Of a DNA stretch of 60,000 nucleotides, positions 46,352 through 58,045 are shown in pieces (the stretch's first letter is position 1; each line of letters opens with the position of its first letter). Under the pieces are notes generated by a model. That model had not been told where the DNA came from, searched no databases, and saw only the letters and a list, made by a program, of their open reading frames with translations. The stretch is from Liolophura sinensis. Lineage: Eukaryota; Mollusca; Polyplacophora; Chitonida; Chitonidae. The translations under genes and the position numbers were made by a program. Location: assembly GCF_032854445.1 (NCBI RefSeq), contig NC_088303.1, forward strand, positions 22,329,501 to 22,389,500. Direction: 5' to 3'.

Positions 46352-47051
46352 GGAATCTGTCTGGATAACGTGCGAGAGTTTTCGGCGACCGTTATATCTC
46401 TCCTATGATTCATTCCGAAGTCAGTAAAAACTGATAAAACACAAAAAAATACTATGTTGTTATCTGTTTTTAATTTGAGTAATGCCTGCTGTAGGACTTA
46501 TTGCCATGAATGCAAGTAATTTTTGCCTCTAAAATGTTAATTGATAAAGTGCTGTATATAAGAAAATGAATTTCTTTATTTGGCTTGTCGTGTAAGCCGA
46601 GAGTAGCTACCACAGGTAACATTGGGACATTCACATTCGCCCGAAACCATAAGCTCACAGCAGCTGATCGTCTATTCCCCCTTAAAAGATATCTCCTGTA
46701 CGAAAAGCTACAGACAGCTATAACACACTCCGACCTTGGTGGGCAGACCAAGCACATGTACATGTAGGCCAGGGTTAGCTCAGACCCTTAAGTCCTCTCA
46801 GAGCCAGGTGGACACAAACCGGTAAATCCTCGCAGACGTGCGTGGGCAGAGGCCAATTAAGTCCTAAAACGAGTTTCGGCTAGCAAGCCAGAGTGAGTCT
46901 TTTACGAGCATATTGCGAGGTATATACTCGTATGGCGTGAGAACAAGGCTCGCAGTTGGTCTCAGGCGGTAGCAGAATGTATTTAATGTAGAAATATAAG
47001 GCAGGGCCAAAAATCCGCTTGTCGAAACTGTCTTCGTGTGAAACCCGCTTT

Positions 47052-49165
47052 AGACCTTCTTGCATACAGACCTTTCCACCATAACACACTCAGACCTGTG
47101 TGGACAGACAGAGCCTTTAGTCCTACCAGCCTCAGACCTGTGTGGACAGACAGAGTCTTCCACACTAACAGCCTCAGACCTGTGTTGACAGACAGAGCCT
47201 TCCATCCTAACAGCCTCAGACCTGTGTGGACAGACAGAGACTTCCATCCTAACAGCCTAACACACTCAGAACTGTGTGGACAGACAGAGTCTTCAGTTCT
47301 ATCACACTCAGAACTGTGTGGACAGACAGAGCCTTCAGTCCTAACACACTCAGATCCGTGTGGACAGACAGAGCCTTCCTCCCTAACACACTCAAACGTA
47401 TGTGGACAGACAGAGGCTTCAGTCCTAACAGCCTCAGAACTGTGTGGACAGACAGAGCCTTCAGTCCTAACACACTCAGATCCGTGTGGACAGACCAGAC
47501 AGGGCCTTCAGCCCTAACAAACTCAAACGTATGTTGACAGACAGAGGCTTCAGTCCTATCAGCCTCAGACCTGTGTGAGCAGACAGAGCCTTCAGTCCTA
47601 ACAGCCTCAGACCTATATAGACAGACAGAGCCTTCAGTCCTAACACACTCAGACCTGTGTGGACAGACAGGGACTTCTATCCTAACAGCTTCAGACCTGT
47701 GTGGACAGACAGGGACTTCAGTCCTAACAGCCTCAGACTTGTGTGGACAGACAGGGACTTCAGTCCTTACAGCCTTAGACTTGTGTGGACAGACAGAGCC
47801 TTCCATCCTTACAGCCTCAGACTTGTGTGGACAGACAGAGCCTTCCATCCTAACAGCCTCAGACCTGTGTGGACAGACAGAGCCTTCCATCCTAACAGCC
47901 TCAGACCTGTGTGGACAGACAGAGCCTTCACTCCTAACACACTCAGGCCTATGTGGACAGACAGAGCCTTCAGTCCTAACACACTCAGACTTGTGTGGAC
48001 AGACAGAGCCTTCCATCCTAACAGCCTCAGACCTGTGTGGACAGACAGAGCCTTCCACCCTAACAGCCTCAGACTTGTGTGGACAGACAGAGCCTTGAGT
48101 CTTTACAGCCTCAGACTTGTGTGGACAGACAGAGCCTTCCATCCTTACAGCCTCAGACTTGTGTGGACAGACAGAGCCTTCCATCCTTACAGCCTCAGAC
48201 TTGTGTGGACAGACAGAGCCTTCCATCCTAACAGCCTCAGACCTGTGTGGACAGACAGAGCCTTCAGTCCTAACACACTCAGGCCTATGTGGACAGACAG
48301 AGCCTTCAGTCCTAACACACTCAGACTTGTGTGGACAGACAGAGCCTTCCATCCTAACAGCCTCAGACCTGTGTGGACAGACAGAGCCTTCCACCCTAAC
48401 AGCCTCAGACCTGTGTGGACAGACAGAGCCTTCAGTCCCAACACACTTAGATCCGTGTGGACAGACAGAGCCTTCAGTCCTAACACACTCAGACCTGTGT
48501 GGACAGACAGAGCCTTCCATCCTTACAGCCTCAGACTTGTGTGGACAGACAGAGCCTTCCATCCTAACAGCCTCAGACCTGTGTGGACAGACAGAGCCTT
48601 CAGTCCTAACACACTCAGGCCTATGTGGACAGACAGAGCCTTCAGTCCTAACACACTCAGACTTGTGTGGACAGACAGAGCCTTCCATCCTAACAGCCTC
48701 AGACCTGTGTGGACAGACAGAGCCTTCCACCCTAACAGCCTCAGACCTGTGTGGACAGACAGAGCCTTCAGTCCCAACACACTTAGATCCGTGTGGACAG
48801 ACAGAGCCTTCAGTCCTAACACACTCAGACCTGTGTGGACAGACAGAGCCTTCAGTCCTAACACACTCAAGTCCGTGTGGACAGACAGAGCCTTTTATCC
48901 TAGCAGCCTAAGTCCTAAACACACTCAGGCCTATGTGGACAGACAGAGCCTTCAATCCTTACAGCCTCAGACGTGTGGGGACAGACAGAGCCTTCCGTCC
49001 TAACACACTCAGACCTGTGTGGACAGACAGAGACTTCCATCCTAATAGCCTCAGGCCTATGTGGACAGACAAAGCCTTCGACAGACTGACAGACTCAAAC
49101 CTGGGTGAACACAGACTTTTTAGTCCTAACAGCCTGAGACCTGGACAGACAGAGCGTTCAGTCAG
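47052..49165. repeat. 42-bp satellite array (about 50 units) with 336-bp higher-order period
   Basis: The unit is roughly GTGTGGACAGACAGAGCCTT followed by CAGTCCTAACACACTCAGACCT, with a second subtype (CCATCCTAACAGCCTCAGACCT). Landmarks such as CTCAGGCCTATG recur at 47945, 48281 and 48617, exactly 336 bases (8 units) apart. As 42 is a multiple of three, several frames on both strands stay open for hundreds of codons. I see no start context, splice signal or codon-like constraint, so I treat it as non-coding. Confidence 0.93.
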
Positions 49166-49247
49166 ATCTGGAGGGGTTTCCTCCCACCATAATGCTGATC
49201 GCCGTCGTGTAAGTGAAATATTCTTACGCACGGCCTAAAACACTAAG
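49166..49247 (+). mobile_element. SINE family 1 tail fragment at array edge
   Basis: GGTTTCCTCCCACCATAATG, then TGAAATATTCTTACGCACGG directly follows the last satellite unit. Confidence 0.7.
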
Positions 49248-49734
49248 ATTGACATTATGACGGAATAAATTTGCACCTAATCACAGAATCAAACCAGCTA
49301 AGAATTGTTTTTCCTTAGGTGGTTTGTTAGGTATATTGATGTTAAAAGTTGTCTGTGTGTTTATAAAAACGGTTCTGTATGTCACTGCATAATTCTTGAG
49401 AATGATATCAAGCTAGGCTATAATGGCGAAATATTGAATACCAAAATGAAGATTTTTTTATTGTTACTTTTGTACTCAACACTTGAATTTAATCGATGAG
49501 TCTCATTCTAAAGCAGTACCATGTAATAAATGATTTAAAGTGCTACTGATAGCTAACCTAGATCTTCTGGTCAGGTTTCGTGACAACAACCAGTTCGTCA
49601 TATGATCCTGTCTGAACCACAGCGTTCAATATTTCGTTCCCAGTACCACATATGCTTGGCTATTAAGGGAAGGTATACGGGACAAGCATGTGGACATAAA
49701 TTCCTCCAAACGGAAACGTGCCTCCGTGTTCTTT

Positions 49735-49935
49735 GGGATTAGCGTACCAGTGTGGGGCAATGATCCAGGATCCTCTCACCAGTGCGGTCCCTGTGAGTTC
49801 AAGTCTAGTCATGTTGGTTTCTAGAGCCTCTCCGGTCGTACGTAGGAAGGTCGGGCGTTTCCCCCTGCCTTTGCGCGGATGTATAAGTGAAATATTCTTG
49901 AGTACGGCCTAAAACAGCATTCAAATAAATAAAAT
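49735..49935 (+). mobile_element. SINE family 1, diverged
   Basis: AATGATCCAGGATCCTCTCA, GTGAGTTCAAGTCTAG, then GAAATATTCTTGAGTACGGC and AAATAAATAAA, with an internal deletion. Confidence 0.7.
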
Positions 49936-50430
49936 CCAAACGGAAACCCCACGCTTGCATAACTGCAATCTACAGTACAACCTGTCTCCCAAATGTCGGT
50001 CAACGAATGTGAAACCAACACATCGGTAAGTCATGACAACAAGTAAAACCCTTTAATGAGAGAATGCTACAATAACCAAGGTACTACAATCAATACCAAA
50101 GTAGTACGGGGATACCGGTAGGGTTCGATGTGGTTTTTCTAGAGAAAATGTCCGCGTGGAAGCATATATATGACTGAAGCTGGGCGTTACGGTACACACG
50201 TATCCCTGGACTACCAGCACCGCCACTTTCATCCATGATCGGTGAAGTGTGGTTATGTAGAAAATATTCAAATTTCTAGTCATTCAATACAACATAAACA
50301 TTTCATAAATATTTGCAAAGAATAGTTTCCTATTTCATAACTATTGCAGGATAAAACCGGTACCCGCGTGTTAAGAAGGATCCAATATGCCCATGTCTGG
50401 ATTCACACCCTAAGTGTGCAACATTAATAT

Positions 50431-50490
50431 TTCCATGATATATCCTATTCCCCATGATATATCCTATTCCCCATGATATATCCTATTCAA
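50431..50490. repeat. Three tandem copies of CCATGATATATCCTATTC
   Basis: Three consecutive near-identical units of about 19 bases occur here. Confidence 0.85.
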
Positions 50491-50577
50491 CTCGAGAATA
50501 ATTTATAACACCTCTGCGGTCAAGACGTTTATTTATGTATCGGTATTTATTTCAGTTCACTGTAATGTTATTGTGAG

Positions 50578-50929
50578 GCTTCATGATACAAAAACTAAGC
50601 GGAGAGAGTGCTATAACTAACCTTGATCTGCCACAGCAAAATGAAGGTCAGGTAGGCCTTCAAATTCCCTCAACCCCACAGACAACCAGACCGTACTCTG
50701 CATTTCTGTTCCATTCCTTAACAGTAGACCTAAACTTCTATTTAAAAAAATGAACCACCAAAAAAACCAAACAACAACAACAACAACAACAAAAAAACCA
50801 AAAAAAAAACAAACAAGAAATTGTTTAACTGGTTTTTGCCTGTAGTGATCGAGGGAATTTCTACCTGGCCTACATACTGCTCTGGCGGAGGTTAAGCACT
50901 CTCTCCGCTTAGTTTTCATATCATGAAGC
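50578..50929. mobile_element. MITE-like element with 35-bp inverted ends
   Basis: The left arm 50578-50612 (CTAAGCGGAGAGAGTGCT) matches the reverse complement of 50895-50929 with two differences. Weaker similarity continues inward. The middle has a CAA/A-rich tract (50760-50815). Confidence 0.7.
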
Positions 50930-51502
50930 TTAGGTGCATGTGCACAAATTTTTTCCCCAAGTTTCATTCATTTCATTTTTGCCATAAAGTTACTGACAGA
51001 TAGAAGAAAGATAACCTTCTGATGGAGGTAAATTAATGTTCAAGAGGCATGTCTACTTAAGGCTTGATTTGTAATGGTACAAAATTACCGGTTTAAAATT
51101 ATTGGAGATGCTGTAAAATTAATACAAAATAAAAATGCATACAGTTTTACCAGAAAAAGGGCCATGTATATCACAAAGAGATCTTCTGACGGGGGGAACG
51201 GCTGAAAAAAATGTGGAGAAAATGATGCCGAGATTTAACAGATAGTACCGTTGGCCTAGGCCTATGTGCGTTCGATAGACTTCCTTAATTTCAGCATGAA
51301 TGGTGCTGTCGCCTAAGTCAAGTTCTTAATGGGATATCTGATGTGTCTGTAATTGTGTTTAAGTCTGCATCTAGATGGGCCCATCATCTTCGACAAGTCC
51401 GTGGGCGGATTCATCAGCAATTCCTGCTTTTCATAGAAATCCTTTTTAAATACTGTGTTCTTTCGAAATCGAAACTCGGACATCGTGGCATTTCTGTGAA
51501 CA

Positions 51503-54500
51503 ATGAGGCCAGATGAACACAAAAAGAAGCGCAGTGCTCAGTACAACAAGAAAAAAGGGAACAAAGGCGCAAAGCCAGAGAACAAAGGAGCTGAAGGCGT
51601 TGGAAGGGAAAACCCCAAAAGTAGGCCAGCGCAGGACGAACGGCAACAACAACAACATACTCCAGCCCGAAATGTGCCAAATCAAAACTCAGCAACATCG
51701 TCTTCGGATGAGGAGGTCATTGTCAACTTTAGGTTTTTATGTTACCTCCTGAAGTAAATATAAGTGATTGCCTTACGGTTGGTCAAATCATGGAGACATT
51801 GACATTTTACCTAATAACTGGTGGTATTGAATGGTTTTCTTTTTTTATATTTAAAATTAATCTACGGTACATAAATCAGTACGCTAAAGGCCTCAGTAGA
51901 TTTTTTTCGTTTGAAGCACGTTGGCGTCTGTTGTCGACAGTTTCTAACTGAAAACTGGTCAGTTGTTTTGCTTCCCATCTGCAGAGTCGGCAGAGGGTTA
52001 CAACAGGCTTTTAACACATGGACAAAAAAGAATTGAAAACCAAGGTTTCTTGTCCTTTCTCAGATTGTGGAACTCGGGTACAATATTTACAGAGAGAACC
52101 TGTTCTTTCTTTTATTCTTTTATCAGCATAATATCAGCAGCCATCGAAAGACGTTTAAAAGACGAGAGATTGTTAGCAACTGGAATCGCTATGAAGTGAC
52201 AGACACAGAATCAGTGGGAGAAAAATCTGTACCAACAGCTGTGGATTATGCTAAGCTGCTAAACGTGACCGGTAACATTTTATGAAACCTCCTATGGGAG
52301 AGATCTTTTCAAAAGGACACAAGTAAACACAAGTATAACTGTGTACTTAGCTGGTTATGTTCTCAAAATAAATGACTATAAATGACACACACAACACAGT
52401 CTATGTGCAATTATTGTCTTGCATTGCACTCCTTGATTTTTTAGTACGCTGTCATTGATGATCAAAGATTTGTCCGGTGTATGATTATGGTTATGTGGTT
52501 ATCTGTAATCTACCTCATAGACAGCTCGTTGCACCTTTAGCTTTCTTTGAGTGGGACTACGTCTGGATTGACACGTAGAATGAGGAAGGTTTGAGTATTA
52601 CTGAGCAAATATCAGGGATGGTTCGGTGACGGGTGTATGTCATGCGTACAATGTGGCCCTGTGTGTATTTGCAGGGTGAAGCCTGTCCCTAAACTCACGT
52701 GCTCACAGAGCTACTTCTCCCAGCTTTCTATGATTTTGTTCTTCCCTGAATCAACTGTGAATGAAGAATGCCTCATTCTAAACAGAAGTTGTTTATTTAT
52801 TTATTTATTTGATTGGTGTGTTACGCCGTACTCAAGAATATTTCACTTATATGACGGCCACCAGCATTATGATGGGAGGAAACCGAACAGAGGTTGTTGG
52901 CAGACCTTCGCATGTACAGCCGGAGAGAAAGCTAGCATGAGCTGGACTTGAACTCACAGCAACCGCATTGGTGAGAGGCTCCTGGGTCATTACGCTCCAC
53001 TAGCGGGCTAACGAACTGAGCCACGGAGGGCTCACAAAAGTTGTACTCTACAAACTTCTTCAATCAGTGTGTATGTGTTGGTCAACAAAGGGTTTATGCA
53101 AGTGATTTAAAATTAAGCGTGGGGTAACATTTCATCATGAAAGTGTATTTAAGTTTTGTTTTGTCATATATTTTATATATTTTTGTTTTCATTTTCTCCT
53201 CAGGGAATGCATCTTCTCACTTCCGTTTTAAACATGAGGCTGATTGGGAGGAGGAGTTATCAAGTTTCCATGGAAACCAGAATCCGATAACCCATGTGTT
53301 AGGAATAGACTGCGCTAATCTTGGTTCTTCTCTTCAGTGTTTACCTTTGTTTGAACGCCTTGGGCTGTCTGCAGATCTCTTCCCTGTAAGCAACTAAGCA
53401 TGACACTCTCTGGAATTTGGAATATACTCCGTAAATAAGGCTAATTGAAACACTTCTTTAGTTGGTTTTCTTTTGTTCCTGAGATTACTTCTGCATTGAA
53501 CATTTGTCTGTAGAATGTTCTGTTAAATTGTCTGGGTTATTTGATTGAATAACTTCCCAAACATCAGCAAATGGAAATGTGTAGCAAGCATATGGTTTTA
53601 ATTCAGTGCTACAAACTGAATAGAACAGAACACAGACTGAGCCACACCAAGGACGTGTGGAATAATGGTCTTTTATTTAAGTTCTTGCAAAATATTTTAT
53701 TATAACAATTTATGCTCTTTTTGCAGGCAGAGCAAAGGGAGTTGCTAAAGCAAGACGCCACTAAACATAGACAGCAATACTCTAAAATACGTGAACAAAC
53801 ATGCAAGTCAGGGGAGTTAACTCCTACAGGTCAAACTCTTTGGGTGGATAATGAAAGCACTGTGGAGGAAGAAAATGATGGACAGATTCACAGAAAGTTA
53901 AATGAATTATCAGCGTCATTAATTGGACATGAGGATAAACAGTTATCAGGGAATCAAATTCGTGATCCAAAACCGAAAGAACAAAATCAGCATACTGAAA
54001 CAAAGAATCTGGGTGATAATGGATTGGGTAATGTGAGTGGAGCAGACAGAAGAGGGGATGATACCCTCACTAAAGACAAAGGGGCTGACCAAGTAGAAGT
54101 GTCTGCCAGACTCGAAGAAGAGTTAGACATATTACTCTCCATGGACTCAGCATTAGCAAGTGTTACTCTTCAAAGTGTGGAGAGCACAGAGTCAGTGGCT
54201 AAGAACACAGAAGGTATGTCAACATTGTTTATGTACTTGTTAAAGCAGTGGAATCAGATTAGATTTAGCTTCCTGGAATGTAAATTGGCAGGTTTCTTCA
54301 GCAAGACACTTTAGTAGTTTACACTGTATATACATGTAGGATAGGCCTCCATGGCCGAGTTGTTAGCATGCTACTCCAGCACAATGACCCAGGAGCCTCT
54401 CACTATTGCGACCGCTGTGAGTTCTTGTCCAAGTTTATGCTGGCTTCCTCTTCGGTCATAGGTGAAGGGTCTCCCACCAACCTGAGTATGGTCGTGGACA

Positions 54501-56161
54501 CTGGTGAAGATTAACTCCCATGTGCTCATTAAGCTGCATAAAAATCCACAAATTGATTCAGGGTAGCGAGGATCTTAACATGAAATGTCCTTCATTTGAT
54601 TCAGTGTAGGGAGGATCTTAATATGAAATGTCCTTCAAGGATTAAAAAATTTGAACTATCTGTCATAACAATATGTTGTACAGAGTCAGTCGCGTACTGA
54701 ATATATTACATGTACGGAAAACTAAACAGATTGTCACACCATTTTTTTGTATGTGTGATGCAGATGTTTACAAAAAAGAGCAGAAATCTCCTAATGCTGG
54801 TAAGATGTCTGTACCTAAGGAAGACAAGGATGAAGAGCCAGGTTAGTAAAGTAACACAGTTTTAATATCCAGGCTTATTTAAAGGAGACGAAAACATAAA
54901 AATGATGCCAAAATCAGATGAAAGAGCGTCAAAACTTATTTGCAAATATGATCTTTAATATTTTTGCGCATTTTTTTTTCAAGAGAAAAGGGTATTTGAA
55001 AATATTTTTATATCTTTATTCAAAACATTATTATGCAACAATGATAAATACCAAAGTTGGTCCAACCAACTTTGGGACCAACTTTGGTATTTATCATTGT
55101 TGCATAATAATGTTTTGAATAAAGATGTGATCTAATAAATTTATTTGAATGTAAATTTGTTGCTTATATCGAAACATATGCATTTAACCTAAATTATGAT
55201 AATATTTATGAACATATTTGAAATATAAATATGATCCAAATTGGAGTTTAATACATTTGTTAGCTGAAAAGAATAAATTCTAGTGCAAAAATATTTATTA
55301 AACCTGTGTTACATCCTCATTTATGATATTTATTAAACCTGTGTTACATCCTCATTAATGACATTATTAAACAAAGACTATAAATACCAAAAGGTGGTCC
55401 CAAATACACACCAAACAAAAATTATTTTCAAATGTCTTTTTCTCCTTAAAAAAATATTGAAGGCCATATTTAGGAATAACTTTTCGCACTCTTTCATCTA
55501 AACCTTATGTCATTTTTATGTTTTCTCCACCTTTAAACTTCAGGTCTCTCTGGGGGTTAGCTTGCTGTGGTATAGAAAGTTCTTTGGCTATGAGTCCCAG
55601 GAGTTAACTTCAAGTTATTGAATTTTGTGACTTGTGTCTTTATCATCGGCACAGAAGCGTATGAGCAAAATCATAGAGCATTTCCCATCTACACAACCCG
55701 GTTCCAAGGTGCTTATAAACATTACCCTGCAGTTTTTTCGTGCTACCGTTTTCGGCTTTGTGGGCTCATTACAGAAACGGGACACATTACAGAAAATTCA
55801 AAAAGTGTTCACTGCTTGGACAGACTTGTATTACATGGGTTCTGTTCCTCAATGAAAACCTGTGGCTTTATCATTTAGAGTTATGTGGCACCCCAGTGGC
55901 AGTATTTCAGCCTGATTATGGCGAGAACATGTTCCAGACAGGAGGCAGTGAATGGTTTCCGATGTAGTATGGCATGAAGCCATCAAAAGAGTGAAAAAAA
56001 AAACATCACGAAAATGGAGATTTCTCACATTAGACCACACAGAGAAGCTAAATAAGTTAACAATAAAAGGATAATTTGCCCTTCTTTTGCTTTTGAGTAT
56101 AGGAATGACGTCTGAGAAGGACAACTTGGAAGATTGGCTGGACAGTATTCTGGATGATTGA
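51503..56161 (+). CDS. AVEN: Cell death regulator Aven, 6 exons, 387 aa
   Basis: The exons are 51503-51715, 52127-52271, 53204-53385, 53727-54213, 54764-54841 and 56103-56161 (TGA); phases agree and the total is 1,164 nt. Diagnostic stretches are FKRREIVSNWNRYE (the Aven core), SSHFRFKHEADWEEE, then LPLFERLGLSADLFP, RLEEELDILLSMDSA (a leucine-rich, export-signal-like segment) and the C-terminal LEDWLDSILDD. Vertebrate Aven is known to bind Bcl-xL and Apaf-1, to restrain apoptosis and to act in ATM signalling. The length is close to human Aven (about 362 aa). The N-terminus is Lys/Gln-rich rather than RGG-rich as in mammals. The exon 1 donor (GAG|GTCATT) is weak; an alternative at 51732 would splice to the AG at 52140. 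Confidence 0.88.
52795..53032 (-). mobile_element. SINE family 1, with core deletion
   Basis: The (AAAT)n tail, the core (GGAGGAAACCGAACAGAGG then a deletion), the B box and a head ending GAGCCACGGAGGG are present. Imperfect flanking repeats ACAGAAGTTG and ACAAAAGTTG suggest the target duplication. It lies in the Aven intron between exons 2 and 3. Confidence 0.83.
54343..54500 (+). mobile_element. Degenerate SINE family 1 (head part)
   Basis: GGCCTCCATGGCCGAGTTGT, then AATGACCCAGGAGCCTCTCA and CGACCGCTGTGAGTTCTTG match the head and middle, with the tail lost. It lies in the Aven intron between exons 4 and 5. Confidence 0.65.
54878..55537. mobile_element. MITE-like element with ~50-bp inverted ends in an Aven intron
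   Basis: The left end TTTAAAGGAGACGAAAACAT, then AAAAATGATGCC and AGATGAAAGAGCG, mirrors the right end (reverse strand: TTTAAAGGTGGAGAAAACAT, then AAAAATGACATA and AGATGAAAGAGTGCG). Inside are a perfect 52-bp hairpin and a direct repeat of about 29 bases at 55295 and 55328. Confidence 0.75.
55012..55126. repeat. Perfect 52-bp inverted repeat, 11-base loop
   Basis: 55012-55063 equals the exact reverse complement of 55075-55126. The loop is AACCAACTTTG. The sequence is AT-rich and nested in the MITE-like element. Confidence 0.95.
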
Positions 56162-56344
56162 AGGAGGCTTCGGCAGGAGTAACATCACACAGACATCCTG
56201 GACCGTCACTTAACCGGAATGGAACTGCATATTTTATCGGGATGATCCTAACAAAGTCTGTCCGATTTCAGAGACATTAGTGTTTTATCAAGGACAGGAA
56301 ATCGTCAAACAATTTTGAGGCAAAACACTGTTTCAGTGAACCTC

Positions 56345-56350
56345 ATTAAA
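56345..56350 (+). terminator. Candidate polyadenylation signal ATTAAA for Aven
   Basis: An ATTAAA hexamer lies about 185 bases after the Aven stop. It is the common variant of the polyadenylation signal. No AATAAA is closer. The placement is plausible but unproven. Confidence 0.3.
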
Positions 56351-56410
56351 TGTACTATTAATCCCTGTATCTGAAAAAGACACTTGCTAGTTTGTGGCGT
56401 CAGCGTTTCG

Positions 56411-56760
56411 GTTTGAGTGAGTTAGTGGGTGAGTGCTTAGGGTTTAATATCCTATTGAACAAGTTTTCAGTCATATGACGACGAAGGAGTCATCAGAGTG
56501 CATGTAATGTGCCTCCTTGTTGCAGGACGGATTTCCACGGCTCCTTTTATCTAGTGCTGCTTCACTGAGATGACTTACTGAAGGCAAGTATTAAGCTGCC
56601 CCATCCGAGCCATTATACTGATACAGCTCAACCAGTCGTTGCACTGTCCCATTGATGCTCAACGCCAAGCGAGGAAGCTGCAACTTCCTCTTTTAAAGTC
56701 GGAAGTGTGACCGGACCCTGGATTGACCTTGGATCTACCAACTGAGCCATCGGGGCCGGT
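56411..56760 (-). mobile_element. SINE family 2, second copy
   Basis: It aligns throughout with 22455-22793: GAGTGAGTTAGTGGGTGAGT, 'ATGTGCCTCCTTGTTGCAGG', 'GCCATTATACTGATAC' and the head 'CAACTGAGCCATCGGGGCCGG'. Confidence 0.8.
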
Positions 56761-56864
56761 GTTTCTGTTTGAGAATGCGAACGCTATATGTTTTACATGG
56801 CCTTGAGCATTTCACCCTTGTTTGTTTATATCATTCGGGGCCACTAATTCCCGTACCATGTATG

Positions 56865-57060
56865 TGTGGAGCGCAATAACCAAAGAGCCTCTCACCAATC
56901 AGTCCCTGGGAGTTCAAGTTCCGACCATGCTGGCTTCCTCTCATGTCGTACGTTGGAAAGTCTGCCAGCAACCTGTTTAATGCTTGTGGGTTTCCCTACT
57001 ATAATGCTGAGCGCTGAGGTATAAGTGCAATATTCTCGTAAAACACCAATGGAATGAAAT
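56865..57060 (+). mobile_element. Degenerate SINE family 1
   Basis: GAGCCTCTCACCAATCAGTC, then GGAGTTCAAGTTCCGACCAT, 'GTCTGCCAGCAACCTG' and 'ATAATGCTGAGCGCTGAGGT' follow family-1 order. Confidence 0.7.
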
Positions 57061-57369
57061 ATATGTAGATCCGTAATTCTCGTTGACATGGTTCTCACAT
57101 CCTAGAATGACGATCAGTTCCATTGTCGAGCGCTGGTTGTGAAAAGTTCGACGTTGTACAAGGGATGCAATACTGGACCTACACATCGATTGTCTTTGGC
57201 CAGATCTGTTGGGAAGCGTTTCATTTGCGGTTTGGCGAATTAAAGAGCACCCTCAGATGTGAAGTTAGAATTGATTGTATATAGTATTATTAAACTCCGA
57301 AATTGAGGTGTATGAAAATTTTACATTAAAAGAATTTAAAACAGAAATGTAGTAGGTATTGAAAACCTC

Positions 57370-58045
57370 CAGGGTTGCGCTGTGGCCATTTTTATACACA
57401 TGCGATTAATGTGCTGTATCAAAAGGGTGAAAAATGTGATTGGTTGTGAACCGTGTTACTCTTTGGCTAATGAAAAAGGACAAAATGATGGGCATCTGTG
57501 TTTTAATGATAACACACGTCATCACTGGTTTTGATGTGAAATAATGACTTTACAAGTATGGTTCAGGAGTGAGCAATGATGAAGCAGTGGTTGAAGAACA
57601 AAAAAAAAACGTATCCCTTACAGCGTTTTACATCAATATCGGATGTATCCGCCGTGTGCCTGGATGACAGCCTGAATTCTTCTCCTCAGACCGCCTGTCA
57701 GCCTGCGGATACTCTTAAGGCGAAGTCGCTGCTATTTCTCTTGCAAGGCAGCTTACAACTGAGCCATACGGTCGTCGTGTGCAAGCAAAGGATCCACCTG
57801 TACATGATCTGGCCGAAACCGAAGGCTTTGGAACAGGAAAAACTTCTAAAAGCATTGTTTCACATCAAAATCAATGATCATAGAAATGCATCTATGTTAT
57901 CATTAAGATACATGGATTCCAATCATTTTGTGTACTTTTTCATTAGGCAAAGGGTCTTACGGTTCACAACCAATCACATTTTACACTCTTTTGGTACAGA
58001 GCATTAATCGCATGTGCACAAAATCGCCACAGTGAAAACCAGGGC
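57370..58045. mobile_element. Fold-back/MITE-like element with ~110-bp inverted ends
   Basis: The arm 57380-57488 (AATGTGATTGGTTGTGAACC within it) matches the reverse complement of 57923-58032 along nearly its whole length. The interior holds a 143-codon open frame (57576-58007) with no recognisable domain, part of which is the right arm. Confidence 0.75.

Noticed and set aside
47249-48730. 493-codon reverse-strand open frame of repeated SVCPHRSE-like units
   Set aside because: It arises from the 42-bp satellite period; other frames on both strands are open for the same reason. No gene signals were seen.
47657-49003. 448-codon forward open frame of repeated VWTDRAFHPNSLRP-like units
   Set aside because: Same tandem array read in another frame; period divisible by three explains the openness.
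51985-52051. Extra Aven exon reading SAEGYNRLLTHGQ
   Set aside because: The acceptor is plausible, but no phase joins it to both exon 1 and exon 2 without a stop, and it does not resemble Aven.
55618-55967. Overlapping open frames between Aven exons 5 and 6
   Set aside because: No recognisable domain, no phase-compatible splice sites tested well, and Aven is complete without them.
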